DNA of 64,000 bases from Sulfuriflexus sp. (GCA_023134145.1 JAGLUW010000023.1:1-64000); one strand, 5' to 3'. Shown: positions 43,886 through 52,997, numbered from the stretch's first letter. Numbers and translations are program-made. Notes: generated from the sequence alone by a model not told the origin.

Positions 43886-46189
43886 ATGCAGGCAATAAAA
43901 GATAAATACATTAATTGGATGCTGGCCAACAGATGGTTAGTTATTTTTTTAGTTTTAATTAGTGTTGTTTCCTCAGCCGTTGGTGTAACGAAACTTTATT
44001 TTACTAGTGATTATAGGATTTTCTTTAGTGAAGAAAATCCCCAGCTACAGGCTTTTGAGGCGTTACAGGATACTTACACTAAGAATGATAATATTCTTTT
44101 TGTTGTGGCGCCCAAAGATGGTGTGGTATTTAAGAGAAAAACACTTGCGGCTATTGCTGATATAACAAAGCAGGGCTGGCAAATACCGTATTCGATTCGT
44201 GTCGACTCTGTTACTAACTTTCAACATACCAAAGCAAATGAAGATGATTTACTTGTTGAGGATCTCATATTAAATGCAGAATCTTTAACAGATGAAGCGT
44301 TGCAATACAGTAAGGGCATCGCATTATCAGAACCTTTGCTTCTGAATAGATTAATTTCACCAGATGCTTCCGTCACCGGCGTTAATGTCACTATGCAATT
44401 TCCTGGCAAGGCACAACATCTTGAAGTGCCGGAAGCATCAAAATTTGCCTTTGAGTTGGCGGATAAGATGCGTGCCAAGTATCCGGAATTAGAAATACGC
44501 ATGACGGGCATGACAGTCATGAATAATGCCTTTTCTGAACAAAGTAAAAAAGATATCTCAACATTAGTGCCGCTGATGTTTCTTGCCATTATGGTGATGT
44601 TGGCTGTTTTATTGCGAAGCAAGACAGCAACAGCAGTGACGTTATTAATTATATTTTCGACAATTATATCGGCCGTTGGACTTATTGGTTGGCTTGGTAT
44701 CAAGCTTTCTCCTCCAACGACAACTGCACCGATCATGATTATGACGATTGTAGTTGCGAACTGTGTACATATCTTAATGACCTTTTTGCAGGAAATGCGC
44801 GAGGGTCGAGAAAAGATTGCCGCAATGCATGAAAGTTTACGTGTCAATTTTCAACCAGTATTTTTAACAAGCCTTACTACCGCGCTTGGCTTCTTGTCGA
44901 TGAATTTTAGTGATGCACCACCGTTTCGTGATTTGGGTAATATTGTCGCTCTAGGTGTTGGGATCGCATTTGTCTTTTCAGTCACGCTATTGCCAGCAGT
45001 CGTTACATTATTGCCAGTTAAAGTTGCTAAGAATGCGAATGCATCGAAGTTAATGAACATAGTTGCAGAATTCGTGATTCGTTACCGTCGCAAATTAATA
45101 CCAAGCATGGCGGCTATTATTATTGTATTAATTGCCTTTGTGCCGAGTAATGAGCTTAATGATGAATTTGTGAAATATTTTGATGAATCGGTTGTGTTTC
45201 GACAAGACACCGATTTCGCGACTAGTCATTTAACCGGTATTTATTTAATTGAATATTCGATTCCGGCTAATGGCAGTGGTGGTATTTCTGAACCAGAATA
45301 TTTACAAGCACTTGAGAAATTTGCAGCATGGTATCGTCAACAAGACGCGGTACTTCACGTCAATGTGTTAACCGACACGATGAAACGTTTAAATAAGAAT
45401 ATGCACGGTGATGACGAGTCTTGGTATAAGTTACCCGACCAACGTGATCTCGCGGCACAATATTTATTGTTATATGAATTCTCTTTACCATTTGGGCTAG
45501 ATCTTAATAATCAAATTAATGTCGATAAGTCGGCAACCAGAATGGTGGTGACATTAGAAAGTATTTCTTCTAATCAATTACTTGGAATGGGAGAACGCGC
45601 ACAAGATTGGATGAAGCAAAATTTGCCAACCTCTATGAGGGTGCAAGGGGCAAGTTCATCAATGATGTTTGCGCATATTGGCGAAAGAAATATTCGCAGT
45701 ATGTTGCTAGGCACAACTATTGCACTCATTCTTATTTCGTTGACTCTCATTATTGCTTTACGCTCATTCAAAATTGGCATGTTGAGCATGCTGCCTAATT
45801 TAGTACCAGCGGCAATGGGCTTTGGTATATGGGGGATTTTTGTCGGACAAGTTGGTTTAGCCTTGTCGATAGTAACTAGTATGACTTTAGGCATTATCGT
45901 TGATGACACAGTTCATTTTTTGAGTAAATATATTCGTGCGCGAAGAGAGAAGGGAATGAATAGTGAAGATGCTGTTCGTTATGCCTTCGCGAATGTCGGT
46001 ATGGCATTAGTTGTTACATCAACCGCTTTGATTGCTGGCTTCCTTGTGTTGTCACTTTCAACTTTTGAGCTTAATGCCGGAATGGGGCAGTTAACTGCGA
46101 TTACGATTGCCGTTGCCTTATTCGCAGATTTCTTATTATTACCACCATTGTTAATGAAACTCGAGGGTGCTCGCAATGAAGCTAAGTAA
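43886..46189 (+). CDS. MMPL/RND-superfamily exporter
   Basis: A 767-residue RND-superfamily permease of the MMPL/COG1033 type. Two homologous halves each start with a membrane helix and large periplasmic loop and contain a five-helix cluster (about 225-375 and 605-760). Polar residues in the helices, VVANCVHILMTFLQEMREG in half one and LGIIVDDTVHFLSKYIRARREKG in half two, are the expected proton-relay regions. No adaptor (membrane fusion) gene is present, unlike antibiotic-type RND pumps; MMPL proteins usually move lipids or hydrophobic molecules to the periplasm or outer membrane. It overlaps the next gene by 14 bp. Confidence 0.88.
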   Translation: MQAIKDKYINWMLANRWLVIFLVLISVVSSAVGVTKLYFTSDYRIFFSEENPQLQAFEALQDTYTKNDNILFVVAPKDGVVFKRKTLAAIADITKQGWQIPYSIRVDSVTNFQHTKANEDDLLVEDLILNAESLTDEALQYSKGIALSEPLLLNRLISPDASVTGVNVTMQFPGKAQHLEVPEASKFAFELADKMRAKYPELEIRMTGMTVMNNAFSEQSKKDISTLVPLMFLAIMVMLAVLLRSKTATAVTLLIIFSTIISAVGLIGWLGIKLSPPTTTAPIMIMTIVVANCVHILMTFLQEMREGREKIAAMHESLRVNFQPVFLTSLTTALGFLSMNFSDAPPFRDLGNIVALGVGIAFVFSVTLLPAVVTLLPVKVAKNANASKLMNIVAEFVIRYRRKLIPSMAAIIIVLIAFVPSNELNDEFVKYFDESVVFRQDTDFATSHLTGIYLIEYSIPANGSGGISEPEYLQALEKFAAWYRQQDAVLHVNVLTDTMKRLNKNMHGDDESWYKLPDQRDLAAQYLLLYEFSLPFGLDLNNQINVDKSATRMVVTLESISSNQLLGMGERAQDWMKQNLPTSMRVQGASSSMMFAHIGERNIRSMLLGTTIALILISLTLIIALRSFKIGMLSMLPNLVPAAMGFGIWGIFVGQVGLALSIVTSMTLGIIVDDTVHFLSKYIRARREKGMNSEDAVRYAFANVGMALVVTSTALIAGFLVLSLSTFELNAGMGQLTAITIAVALFADFLLLPPLLMKLEGARNEAK

Positions 46190-46955
46190 TTTATTTGTAG
46201 TTGGACTTGTTTTTGTTTCATCGTTGGCTTCGGCAAACCCGCAGCAGAAAGGTTTAGAGATCGCAATAGAAGCGGATAAGAGAGAAACGGGTTTTGGTGA
46301 CACAACGGCTAATATGACGATGTTATTAAAAAACCGTCATGGTGGGGAAAGCTCTCGCTATATTCGTCTTCGTACGCTTGAGGTGGATGGCGATGGTGAT
46401 AAAAGTATGTCGATCTTTGATCGCCCACGTGATGTAAAGGGAACAGCTTTTCTTTCTTATACACACAAAACTGGTTCGGATGATCAATGGTTATATTTGC
46501 CTGCTCTAAAAAGAGTAAAACGAATTTCATCACGAAATAAATCGGGTTCTTTTATGGGCAGTGAGTTTGCCTATGAAGATATCTCATCCCAGGAGGTTGA
46601 GAAATATACTTATAAATATGTAAAAGATGAATCTTGTGGTGATATCGAGTGCTTTGTGATTGAGCGAGATCCAGTCGATGAACTTTCTGGATATACAAGA
46701 CAGGTGGTATGGATTGACAAAAATGAATATCGTCCACAAAAAATTGATTTTTATGATCGCAAAAATTCTTTGCTCAAGACGCTAAGCTATAAAGGTTATC
46801 AACAATACCTTGGCAAGTATTGGCGTGCTGATGAGATGTACATGAAAAATCACCAAACCGGTAAAACAACCTTATTGAGTTGGACGAATTACAAGTTTGC
46901 TACAGGTTTGACTAAGCGTGATTTTGATCGAAATAGTTTAAAACGCGCTCGTTAA
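46176..46955 (+). CDS. LolA-like outer membrane lipoprotein-sorting protein
   Basis: A 259-residue periplasmic protein with signal peptide (MKLSNLFVVGLVFVSSLASA). The body matches the LolA_like family found with MMPL exporters: RYIRLRTLEVDGDGDKSMSIF, LPALKRVKRISSRNKSGSFMGSEFAYEDI and GYTRQVVWIDKNEYRPQKIDFYDR. It has the LolA-type half-barrel likely to carry a hydrophobic cargo. A GTG at 46167 is also open, but GAGG stands nine bases before ATG 46176. Its start overlaps the end of the pump gene, so cargo hand-over from pump to carrier is a sensible inference. Confidence 0.85.
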   Translation: MKLSNLFVVGLVFVSSLASANPQQKGLEIAIEADKRETGFGDTTANMTMLLKNRHGGESSRYIRLRTLEVDGDGDKSMSIFDRPRDVKGTAFLSYTHKTGSDDQWLYLPALKRVKRISSRNKSGSFMGSEFAYEDISSQEVEKYTYKYVKDESCGDIECFVIERDPVDELSGYTRQVVWIDKNEYRPQKIDFYDRKNSLLKTLSYKGYQQYLGKYWRADEMYMKNHQTGKTTLLSWTNYKFATGLTKRDFDRNSLKRAR

Positions 46956-46961
46956 TACAAA

Positions 46962-48152
46962 ATGTTGAGTCGGTTTTTCTTTGTATGTGTTTTATTTAGT
47001 AGTCCACTGGTAGTTAGTGCGGCCGACGGAGAATGGTCTGGCTATATCGCAACTGAATGGCGTGTTTTTCTAGATTTGCCAACGGCTCCCGAACAGCATG
47101 GTGATAATGTTTCGCTCTCTGCCCAAGCTGAATACTACCGCGAATGGAATGCAGGTAAGCAATCCTTTCGTTTCACTCCTTTCTTACGTATTGATGGCAG
47201 AGATAGTCAACGTAGTCATATTGATATTCGTGAATTGAATTGGACTATGGTGCATGATACTTGGGAATTTACCGCGGGTATTGCTAAGGTCTTTTGGGGT
47301 GTTACTGAGTCGCAGCATCTTGTCGATATTATTAATCAAACCGATCTCATAGAAAGTGCCGATGGCGAAGAGAAACTCGGTCAGTCAATGCTTAAACTTA
47401 GTTTGACGCGAGACTGGGGAGATATTGATTTATTTGTATTACCAGGTTTTCGAGAGCGGACATTTCCATCGCGTGTGGGGCGTTTACGAACGCAAACAGC
47501 GGTCGCTGTGAATAATGCTGAATACGCATCTTCACAAGGTCGTGATCATATTGATGCAGCCATTCGCTGGTCACATAGCCTTGGCGATTGGGATGTTGGT
47601 TTATCACACTTTTCTGGAACATCACGGGATCCGCGCTTTAGGGCTGCTGTTGATAAAGGGCGAACGGTAGTAATTCCGATTTATGAAACCATTGATCAAA
47701 CGGGTGTAGATTTACAAGCGACAAAGGATGATTGGTTGTGGAAGCTGGAAGTAATTAGTCGAAGCGGACAGGGTGAACGTTACACGGCTGCAACAGGTGG
47801 TTTTGAATATTCTTTATACGGTATAAATGAATCCGCAGTGGATCTCGGTTTAATTGTTGAGTATTTATTCGATGATCGTGATGAATTAGCCTTAACACCA
47901 TTTGAAGACGATTTGTTTTTGGGTGCTCGGCTCGCATTTAATGATGAAGCCAGTAGCGAATTACTCGCTGGTATGATTGTTGATTTGGAGAATGGATCGC
48001 GAGTAATGAGTGTTGAGGCAAGCCGTCGTATTGGTGATGACTGGAAGGTTAATCTTGAAGCGCGTTTCTTTTCGAATATCGCCTCACAAGATAGTCTATT
48101 AAATTTCGAAAATGATGATTTTGTGCAGATGGAATTAGCTTGGTATTTTTAG
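46962..48152 (+). CDS. Predicted outer-membrane beta-barrel protein
   Basis: A 396-residue exported protein: signal peptide MLSRFFFVCVLFSSPLVVSA, then alternating polar/aromatic strands (SFRFTPFLRIDGRD, WEFTAGIAKVFWG, WDVGLSHFSGTSRD) and the terminal ELAWYF ending in Phe, the usual outer-membrane barrel signal. I cannot name a family. It begins six bases after the LolA-like gene, so it is the likely outer-membrane member of the TetR-MMPL-LolA-like cassette. Confidence 0.75.
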   Translation: MLSRFFFVCVLFSSPLVVSAADGEWSGYIATEWRVFLDLPTAPEQHGDNVSLSAQAEYYREWNAGKQSFRFTPFLRIDGRDSQRSHIDIRELNWTMVHDTWEFTAGIAKVFWGVTESQHLVDIINQTDLIESADGEEKLGQSMLKLSLTRDWGDIDLFVLPGFRERTFPSRVGRLRTQTAVAVNNAEYASSQGRDHIDAAIRWSHSLGDWDVGLSHFSGTSRDPRFRAAVDKGRTVVIPIYETIDQTGVDLQATKDDWLWKLEVISRSGQGERYTAATGGFEYSLYGINESAVDLGLIVEYLFDDRDELALTPFEDDLFLGARLAFNDEASSELLAGMIVDLENGSRVMSVEASRRIGDDWKVNLEARFFSNIASQDSLLNFENDDFVQMELAWYF

Positions 48153-48159
48153 ACCTGCT

Positions 48160-48804
48160 TCATAACAAATCTAGTTGAGCAAGAATATCATCGGGTTCCA
48201 TTCTTTGGGTGTAATCAGCATTGATGTATGACGCGGTAATTATATTATCTTTCGAAATAATGAATGTTGCAGGCATTGGCAATGTCCAGCTATTGTCGCC
48301 ATTTAATTCATTTAAGTAGATATTAAGTATTGAATATATTTCTCTATATTTTGGTGGCAGTTTAAATACTAAACCAAATTCATTTGCTGCCGCATTCCCG
48401 AGGTCGGTGAATACAGGGCTAGTAATATTGTTATTTTTAAGAGTGTTTTCGACAAATTTATATAGCTCGGGAGAGGCCGAAATTAATTGAGCACCTTTCT
48501 CTTCTATTTGATCGTTGATTTTTTGAAGGGCCGTTAACTCGAGATTACAATATGGACACCATCCTCCACGAAAGAAATTGAGTACAACAGGGTGTTCTTT
48601 TAATATATCTTTTAAGAAAACAGTTTTAAGATTCTTATCACGAAAATAAATAGCGGGCGCTTTAGAACCAACCTTGATGGCCTTATCTTCTAAAAAGCGT
48701 GAGAATAGTTTTGCATTTTCAGAGAGCAGTAATTTCTGCACATCTGCGTCAAGTGAACTTAGGACTTCTCGTTCTAATTTTTTTAATTCATCATTTAAGG
48801 ACAT
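48160..48804 (-). CDS. Peroxiredoxin-like (AhpC/TSA) protein
   Basis: A 214-residue thioredoxin-fold protein. The redox motif is FFRGGWCPYCNLELTAL (CxxC, about residues 78-94), followed by LISASPELYKFVENTL and MPATFIISKDNIITASYINADYTQRM. It matches the peroxiredoxin-like group, likely reducing peroxides or disulfides. No Shine-Dalgarno is visible and TATAAT lies only three bases before the ATG, so the promoter and start are uncertain. It is 33 bp after the DAHP synthase gene and convergent with the beta-barrel gene. Confidence 0.85.
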   Translation of the reverse strand: MSLNDELKKLEREVLSSLDADVQKLLLSENAKLFSRFLEDKAIKVGSKAPAIYFRDKNLKTVFLKDILKEHPVVLNFFRGGWCPYCNLELTALQKINDQIEEKGAQLISASPELYKFVENTLKNNNITSPVFTDLGNAAANEFGLVFKLPPKYREIYSILNIYLNELNGDNSWTLPMPATFIISKDNIITASYINADYTQRMEPDDILAQLDLL

Positions 48805-48837
48805 ATTATTATATTAATAAGGTTACTATATTTATGG

Positions 48838-49959
48838 TTATTGGTTTTTCTGAAAGCGTTTCATTAGCGCACAACGCTCTAAATAAGCATCGCGAGCAAT
48901 CTTAACATCTTCTAAGAATAACGGCAGCTCATTCATTAGCATTGCTTGTGGTCCATCTACTAATGCTTTGGTTGGCGCAGGATGAAAATCAACCAATACC
49001 ATATTGGCTCCAGCAATAATGCCTTGGGCGGTAACATGCATAACATCAAGTAGACCATCGGGTGCGGACTCGCGTGTACCGACTGAATGCGATGGATCAA
49101 TACAAACAGGCATACGGGTGAGTCGTTTAACGACGGGTACATGCGCAAAATCAACAAAGTTACGATGTGGATCGCCCATGTTAGTTTTCATGCCACGCAG
49201 AGCAAAAATAACTTTTTGATTACCTTCGCTAGCAATATATTCGGCAGCGTTAATTGATTCTTCAAGAGTGATACCAAACCCCCGTTTTAATAACACCGGG
49301 TGAGTCAGTTGTTTGCCTACCGCTTTCAGCAATTCAAAGTTTTGTGTATTACGTGTTCCTATTTGAAGCATAACGCCGGTAGGGTGACCAGTTTTCTCAA
49401 GTGCTTCGTTAATCTCGTCAATATGGTTTTCGTGAGTAATTTCCATGGCGACGACTTTAATGCCGTACTTGCCAGCTAATTCAAATACCCATGGAAGGCA
49501 GTCTTTGCCTTGGCCCTGGAACGAATAAGGATTGGTACGCGGTTTATATGCCCCCATGCGAGTACAGACTTGGCCGTTTTCTTGTAAGGCCTTCATCATT
49601 TGCTCGACATGCTTCGGGTTGTCCACAGCGCAAAGTCCGGCAAAGACATGCAAGCTATCTTGGCCAAAGCTAACGCCATTGTATTCAAATGAACAGGCAC
49701 GTTTTTCATCGGCGTGGCGGCCAAGAACACGATACTCATCTGATATGCGGATAACGCGTTCAACACAGGGGTAATCCTGCATTTCATCAATCATTAGGGC
49801 ACTCGTATTACCAAGTAGATAAACTTCGGTAAGGATTTGTTCGTTACCTTCTACGTCATGAACGCGAGTTTGAATGTCATCAAGTTCACCTAATTTACTC
49901 ATTAGCGATGCATAGGCATCACTATTTTTGTCAGTATTTGGGTGAAGTAGTAAAATCAT
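48838..49959 (-). CDS. DAHP synthase (type I-beta-like), atypical active-site motifs
   Basis: A 373-residue 3-deoxy-7-phosphoheptulonate synthase family protein (first step of the shikimate pathway: PEP plus erythrose 4-phosphate). An N-terminal ACT/ferredoxin-like region (1-75) precedes the TIM barrel. Family hallmarks are present but altered: GLCAVDNP where GPCSVES is usual (metal Cys110 kept), KPRTNPYSFQG where KPRTSPYSFQG is usual, LRGMKTN where ERGIRT is usual, DPSHSVGTR (His291) and VDFHPAP with Asp324 where Glu usually binds the metal; Asp335 in DGPQ is kept. It may be a slow, specialised or differently metallated enzyme. AAGGA nine bases upstream supports the start. Confidence 0.85.
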   Translation of the reverse strand: MILLLHPNTDKNSDAYASLMSKLGELDDIQTRVHDVEGNEQILTEVYLLGNTSALMIDEMQDYPCVERVIRISDEYRVLGRHADEKRACSFEYNGVSFGQDSLHVFAGLCAVDNPKHVEQMMKALQENGQVCTRMGAYKPRTNPYSFQGQGKDCLPWVFELAGKYGIKVVAMEITHENHIDEINEALEKTGHPTGVMLQIGTRNTQNFELLKAVGKQLTHPVLLKRGFGITLEESINAAEYIASEGNQKVIFALRGMKTNMGDPHRNFVDFAHVPVVKRLTRMPVCIDPSHSVGTRESAPDGLLDVMHVTAQGIIAGANMVLVDFHPAPTKALVDGPQAMLMNELPLFLEDVKIARDAYLERCALMKRFQKNQ

Positions 49960-50040
49960 GCTGGATTATTCCTTTTCGTTAGCTCGATTACATTGATTGA
50001 GATCATCATAGCTGTCTATTCGACGATCATGAACGAAAGG

Positions 50041-50331
50041 TTAGTGATGAGTCGCTGCGTGTATGACGTATTCGCCTTCAAAATACACCGTATATTTTTC
50101 ATATACCCAGCTTGTAATAGGTGGCTCACCAACGGCGTCATTAATACTCAGCGGGCTACCATAATTTGTTTCAACCTGTTGCATTTGCATGCCGCGCTCT
50201 GGGCGTAATACACCATCGGCACTATTTTCTGGCTGATTGATAATGCTCAGAGTTTCAGCAGATAAGCTAGCCGAGGCAGCGCATAGGCTAAGTAGCAAGA
50301 GGGGTTTAATTAATGTCTTTATATTTCGCAT
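50041..50331 (-). CDS. Small periplasmic BamE-like protein
   Basis: A 96-residue exported protein with a signal peptide (MRNIKTLIKPLLLLSLCAASASLSA). The mature part RPERGMQMQQVETNYGSPLSI, then GEPPITSWVYEKYTVYFEGEYVIHAA resembles short SmpA/BamE-fold domains, where RGM..VE..FG.P is a hallmark; it has no lipobox. Met at 50331 is preferred over 50349 because GGAG stands five bases upstream. A monocistronic gene, function unknown. Confidence 0.75.
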   Translation of the reverse strand: MRNIKTLIKPLLLLSLCAASASLSAETLSIINQPENSADGVLRPERGMQMQQVETNYGSPLSINDAVGEPPITSWVYEKYTVYFEGEYVIHAATHH

Positions 50332-50447
50332 TATTTTCTCCAAATCCATGGTTATTCAGCCACTATAGCATTGTGCCGTTATACCTTATATATGATTAGA
50401 AACCAGTCAGCTAAGAAAAACTGCGACTTGCGCCACAATATGGCGAG

Positions 50448-50476
50448 TGGTCAATAGCTTAGCCGTATGGTTTAAT
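50448..50476 (+). promoter_or_regulatory. lolC promoter (TGGTCA / TTTAAT)
   Basis: TGGTCA (50448-50453, four of six) and TTTAAT (50471-50476, five of six) with the ideal 17-bp spacer. Predicted transcription start about 50483, directly before ATG 50484, and no Shine-Dalgarno: a leaderless mRNA is predicted. Confidence 0.5.
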
Positions 50477-50483
50477 GCCCAGC

Positions 50484-51731
50484 ATGTTTCGACCAATTGA
50501 AGTACATATCGGCCTACGCTACACAAAAGCGCGCCGCCGTAACAATTTTATCTCCATATTTTCATTGATCTCCATCGTTGGCATCATGCTTGGCGTGTTA
50601 GTCATGATTACAGTGTTGTCTGTGATGAATGGCTTCCAAAAAGAAGTACGTGAACGTATTTTGGGAGCGGCTTCGCATATTACAATTAAAGGTATCGATG
50701 GCCGTATTAATGACTGGCCTGAGATCATGACGAGTACGGCAAAACACCCCCAAGTTGTAGGTTCAGCACCCTTTATTAGAACCGAAGCTATGTTGACCAA
50801 TGGTCAATATGTGAATGCTGCTTTTATTCGCGGTATTGATCCTGCGCTGGAGAGTAATGTTTCAGATGTGCAGAAAGGGATCTTAGTTGGTAGTTTCGAG
50901 GATCTTAAACCAGGTGATTTCAAAATTTATCTGGGCAAATATCTCGCACGAGCACTCGGTGTTTATCTCGGTGACAAGGTCACGATGGTCACGCCACAGG
51001 CAGCCGTAACACCGGCTGGTATTTTACCGAGACTAAAACGCTTTACTGTCGCAGGTATTTTTGAAACGGGTCACAATCAGTACGACAGTGGTTTGGCTGT
51101 AATTCATATTAAAGATGCAGCACGATTAATGCGACTAGGCGATGATGTGAGTGGTGTGCGCATTAAAATTAAAGATATCTTTGATGCGCCGCGTGTTGGT
51201 ATTGAATTGGTTGAGGAATTATCAGGCGGTTATTTAATTAATGACTGGACCAAGGTGCATGCTAATTTCTTCCGCGCCGTGCAAACCGAAAAGCGTATTA
51301 TGTCGATTATCTTAATTCTGATTATTATTATCGCTGCATTTAATATTATTGCGATGATGGTAATGACCGTAACCGAAAAACAAAGTGACATTGCCATTCT
51401 AAGAACATTGGGTTGTACGCCATTTAGAATTACGTGGATATTTATTACTCAAGGCTTAATCATTGGTTTAGTCGGTATTGCGCTGGGAACTATTGGCGGT
51501 GTTTTACTGGCAACAAATATTGATGTTGTTGTTCCTGCAATTGAAAATCTCTTTAGTGTTAAGTTCCTTTCGCCTGATGTTTACCTCATTAGCGATTTGC
51601 CTTCTGACTTGCAATGGTCGGATGTGAGCAGCATAGCCATTATGTCGTTTATTATTACGATGATCTTTACGATCATTCCGGCAAGTCGTGCTGCAAGTAT
51701 TCAACCCGCAGAGGCATTACGTTATGAGTAA
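50484..51731 (+). CDS. lolC: LolC/E-type lipoprotein-releasing permease (single-permease LolF type)
   Basis: A 415-residue membrane subunit of the Lol ABC transporter that extracts lipoproteins from the inner membrane. Start motif IGLRYTKARRRNNFISIFSLISIVGIMLGVLVMITVLSVMNGFQ is diagnostic, with three further helices in the last 130 residues and RTLGCTPFRITWIFITQG. Only one permease gene is present next to lolD; lolE is not adjacent, as in LolDF-type systems where one hybrid permease forms a homodimer. An upstream in-frame ATG (50475) overlaps the -10 box. It overlaps lolD by eight bases. Confidence 0.92.
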   Translation: MFRPIEVHIGLRYTKARRRNNFISIFSLISIVGIMLGVLVMITVLSVMNGFQKEVRERILGAASHITIKGIDGRINDWPEIMTSTAKHPQVVGSAPFIRTEAMLTNGQYVNAAFIRGIDPALESNVSDVQKGILVGSFEDLKPGDFKIYLGKYLARALGVYLGDKVTMVTPQAAVTPAGILPRLKRFTVAGIFETGHNQYDSGLAVIHIKDAARLMRLGDDVSGVRIKIKDIFDAPRVGIELVEELSGGYLINDWTKVHANFFRAVQTEKRIMSIILILIIIIAAFNIIAMMVMTVTEKQSDIAILRTLGCTPFRITWIFITQGLIIGLVGIALGTIGGVLLATNIDVVVPAIENLFSVKFLSPDVYLISDLPSDLQWSDVSSIAIMSFIITMIFTIIPASRAASIQPAEALRYE

Positions 51732-52401
51732 TGCCAGTATTATTCAATGCAGCCAACTTTCAAAGTCATATGAAGATGGTGACCTAAAGGTTGATGTGCT
51801 GCATGAGATTAATCTGCAGGTTAATAAAGCTGAGCGCGTTGCGATTGTTGGCCGTTCAGGTGCGGGTAAAAGTACCTTGCTGCATTTGTTAGGTGGCTTA
51901 GACGTACCTACACAAGGTGAAGTTATTATTGATGGTATTAACATTGCAAAAATTAGCGAAACGAAACGTGCGAAATTAAGAAATCGTAGTTTGGGTTTTG
52001 TTTATCAATTTCATCATTTGTTACCTGAGTTTACTGCAGTAGAAAATGTTGCTATGCCACTGATGTTGCGTGGTACTAAGCCAGATATTGCAACAGAAAA
52101 AGCGGGGCAAGTGCTTAGCCAAGTTGGCATGGAAAGTCGTATGCATCATCGGCCTGTGGAATTATCAGGCGGTGAACGCCAGCGAGCAGCATTTGCACGC
52201 GCACTAGTAACAGAACCTAAGTGTGTACTTGCGGATGAACCAACGGGTAATTTGGATAGTTACAATGCAGAAAGATTACATGAGTTAATGATTGAGCTTA
52301 ACGAAACGCACCAAACTAGTTTTGTTATTGTGACGCATGATGAAATTTTAGCGAGTCGTATGGATCGCGTTCTCACGCTTGATTCAGGTAAGCTGGTTTA
52401 A
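51724..52401 (+). CDS. lolD: Lipoprotein-releasing ABC ATPase LolD
   Basis: A 225-residue ABC ATPase powering the Lol transporter. Walker A GRSGAGKSTLLHLLGGLD, the Lol-type FVYQFHHLLPEFTAVENVAMPLMLRG, signature LSGGERQRAAFARAL, Walker B VLADEPTGNLD and the H-loop VTHDE are all present. The frame opens at 51688 inside lolC, but the ATG at 51724, overlapping the lolC stop, gives the normal N-terminus. Confidence 0.96.
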   Translation: MSNASIIQCSQLSKSYEDGDLKVDVLHEINLQVNKAERVAIVGRSGAGKSTLLHLLGGLDVPTQGEVIIDGINIAKISETKRAKLRNRSLGFVYQFHHLLPEFTAVENVAMPLMLRGTKPDIATEKAGQVLSQVGMESRMHHRPVELSGGERQRAAFARALVTEPKCVLADEPTGNLDSYNAERLHELMIELNETHQTSFVIVTHDEILASRMDRVLTLDSGKLV

Positions 52402-52407
52402 ATTTAT

Positions 52408-52920
52408 CTATCTAGAGCGTTTACGCTGTTCCCAGCGCCTTACAATATTCCAACGCCATAACAATCGAATTGCAACGTAGCCTATAATCGAGCTACTCAC
52501 CGCCATCACTGCGCAACCTAATAAAAACGGTTGCCAGATTGCGAGTAGACCATTCGCAAGCCATGCAAAACTTAATTCAAAATCAAAGCCATTGGGTTCG
52601 ATACCTAAGATGATACCGCCTAACCGGTACGCGAAATAAAACAGTGGAGGCATGGTGAGTGGGTTCGATATCCAAACCAGAGCGACAGAAATAATTAAGT
52701 TTACTCGCGCGGGAATAGCGACCGCGGTAGCCAATACCATTTGAAAGGGAACGGGTACCCACGCAAAAAATAGACCCACGGCAAAAGCACCGGCAACAGA
52801 TCGACGATTGATGTGAAATAAGTTCGGATCATGTAGCAAAGTACCAAATATTTTTAAATACTTGTTATTCAGCACTTTATCGTGACTGGGCATGTAACGT
52901 TGGACGAGCTTTTTGGTCAT
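52408..52920 (-). CDS. DUF2062 membrane protein
   Basis: A 170-residue protein with the DUF2062 pattern: LHDPNLFHINRRSVAGAFAVGLFFAWVPVPFQMVLA and WISNPLTMPPLFYFAYRLG, with three to four membrane helices and a basic C-terminus (RRWEQRKRSR). No function is established. The gene lies between lolD (convergent, six bases) and comEC (divergent). Confidence 0.9.
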   Translation of the reverse strand: MTKKLVQRYMPSHDKVLNNKYLKIFGTLLHDPNLFHINRRSVAGAFAVGLFFAWVPVPFQMVLATAVAIPARVNLIISVALVWISNPLTMPPLFYFAYRLGGIILGIEPNGFDFELSFAWLANGLLAIWQPFLLGCAVMAVSSSIIGYVAIRLLWRWNIVRRWEQRKRSR

Positions 52921-52997
52921 ACGAGCTTCTAATGCTATGGTTTAGTTAATAAGGGACTATTATCCAACATTTTGCCATCTAGGGCACTTAAATCATC

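Noticed and set aside
43886-46189. HpnN hopanoid transporter for the MMPL pump
   Set aside because: The squalene genes are 18 kb away and the TetR/LolA-like context is that of a generic MMPL exporter; no direct evidence.
49993-50208. 71-codon plus-strand ORF
   Set aside because: Antisense shadow of the small BamE-like gene, which has signal peptide and Shine-Dalgarno.
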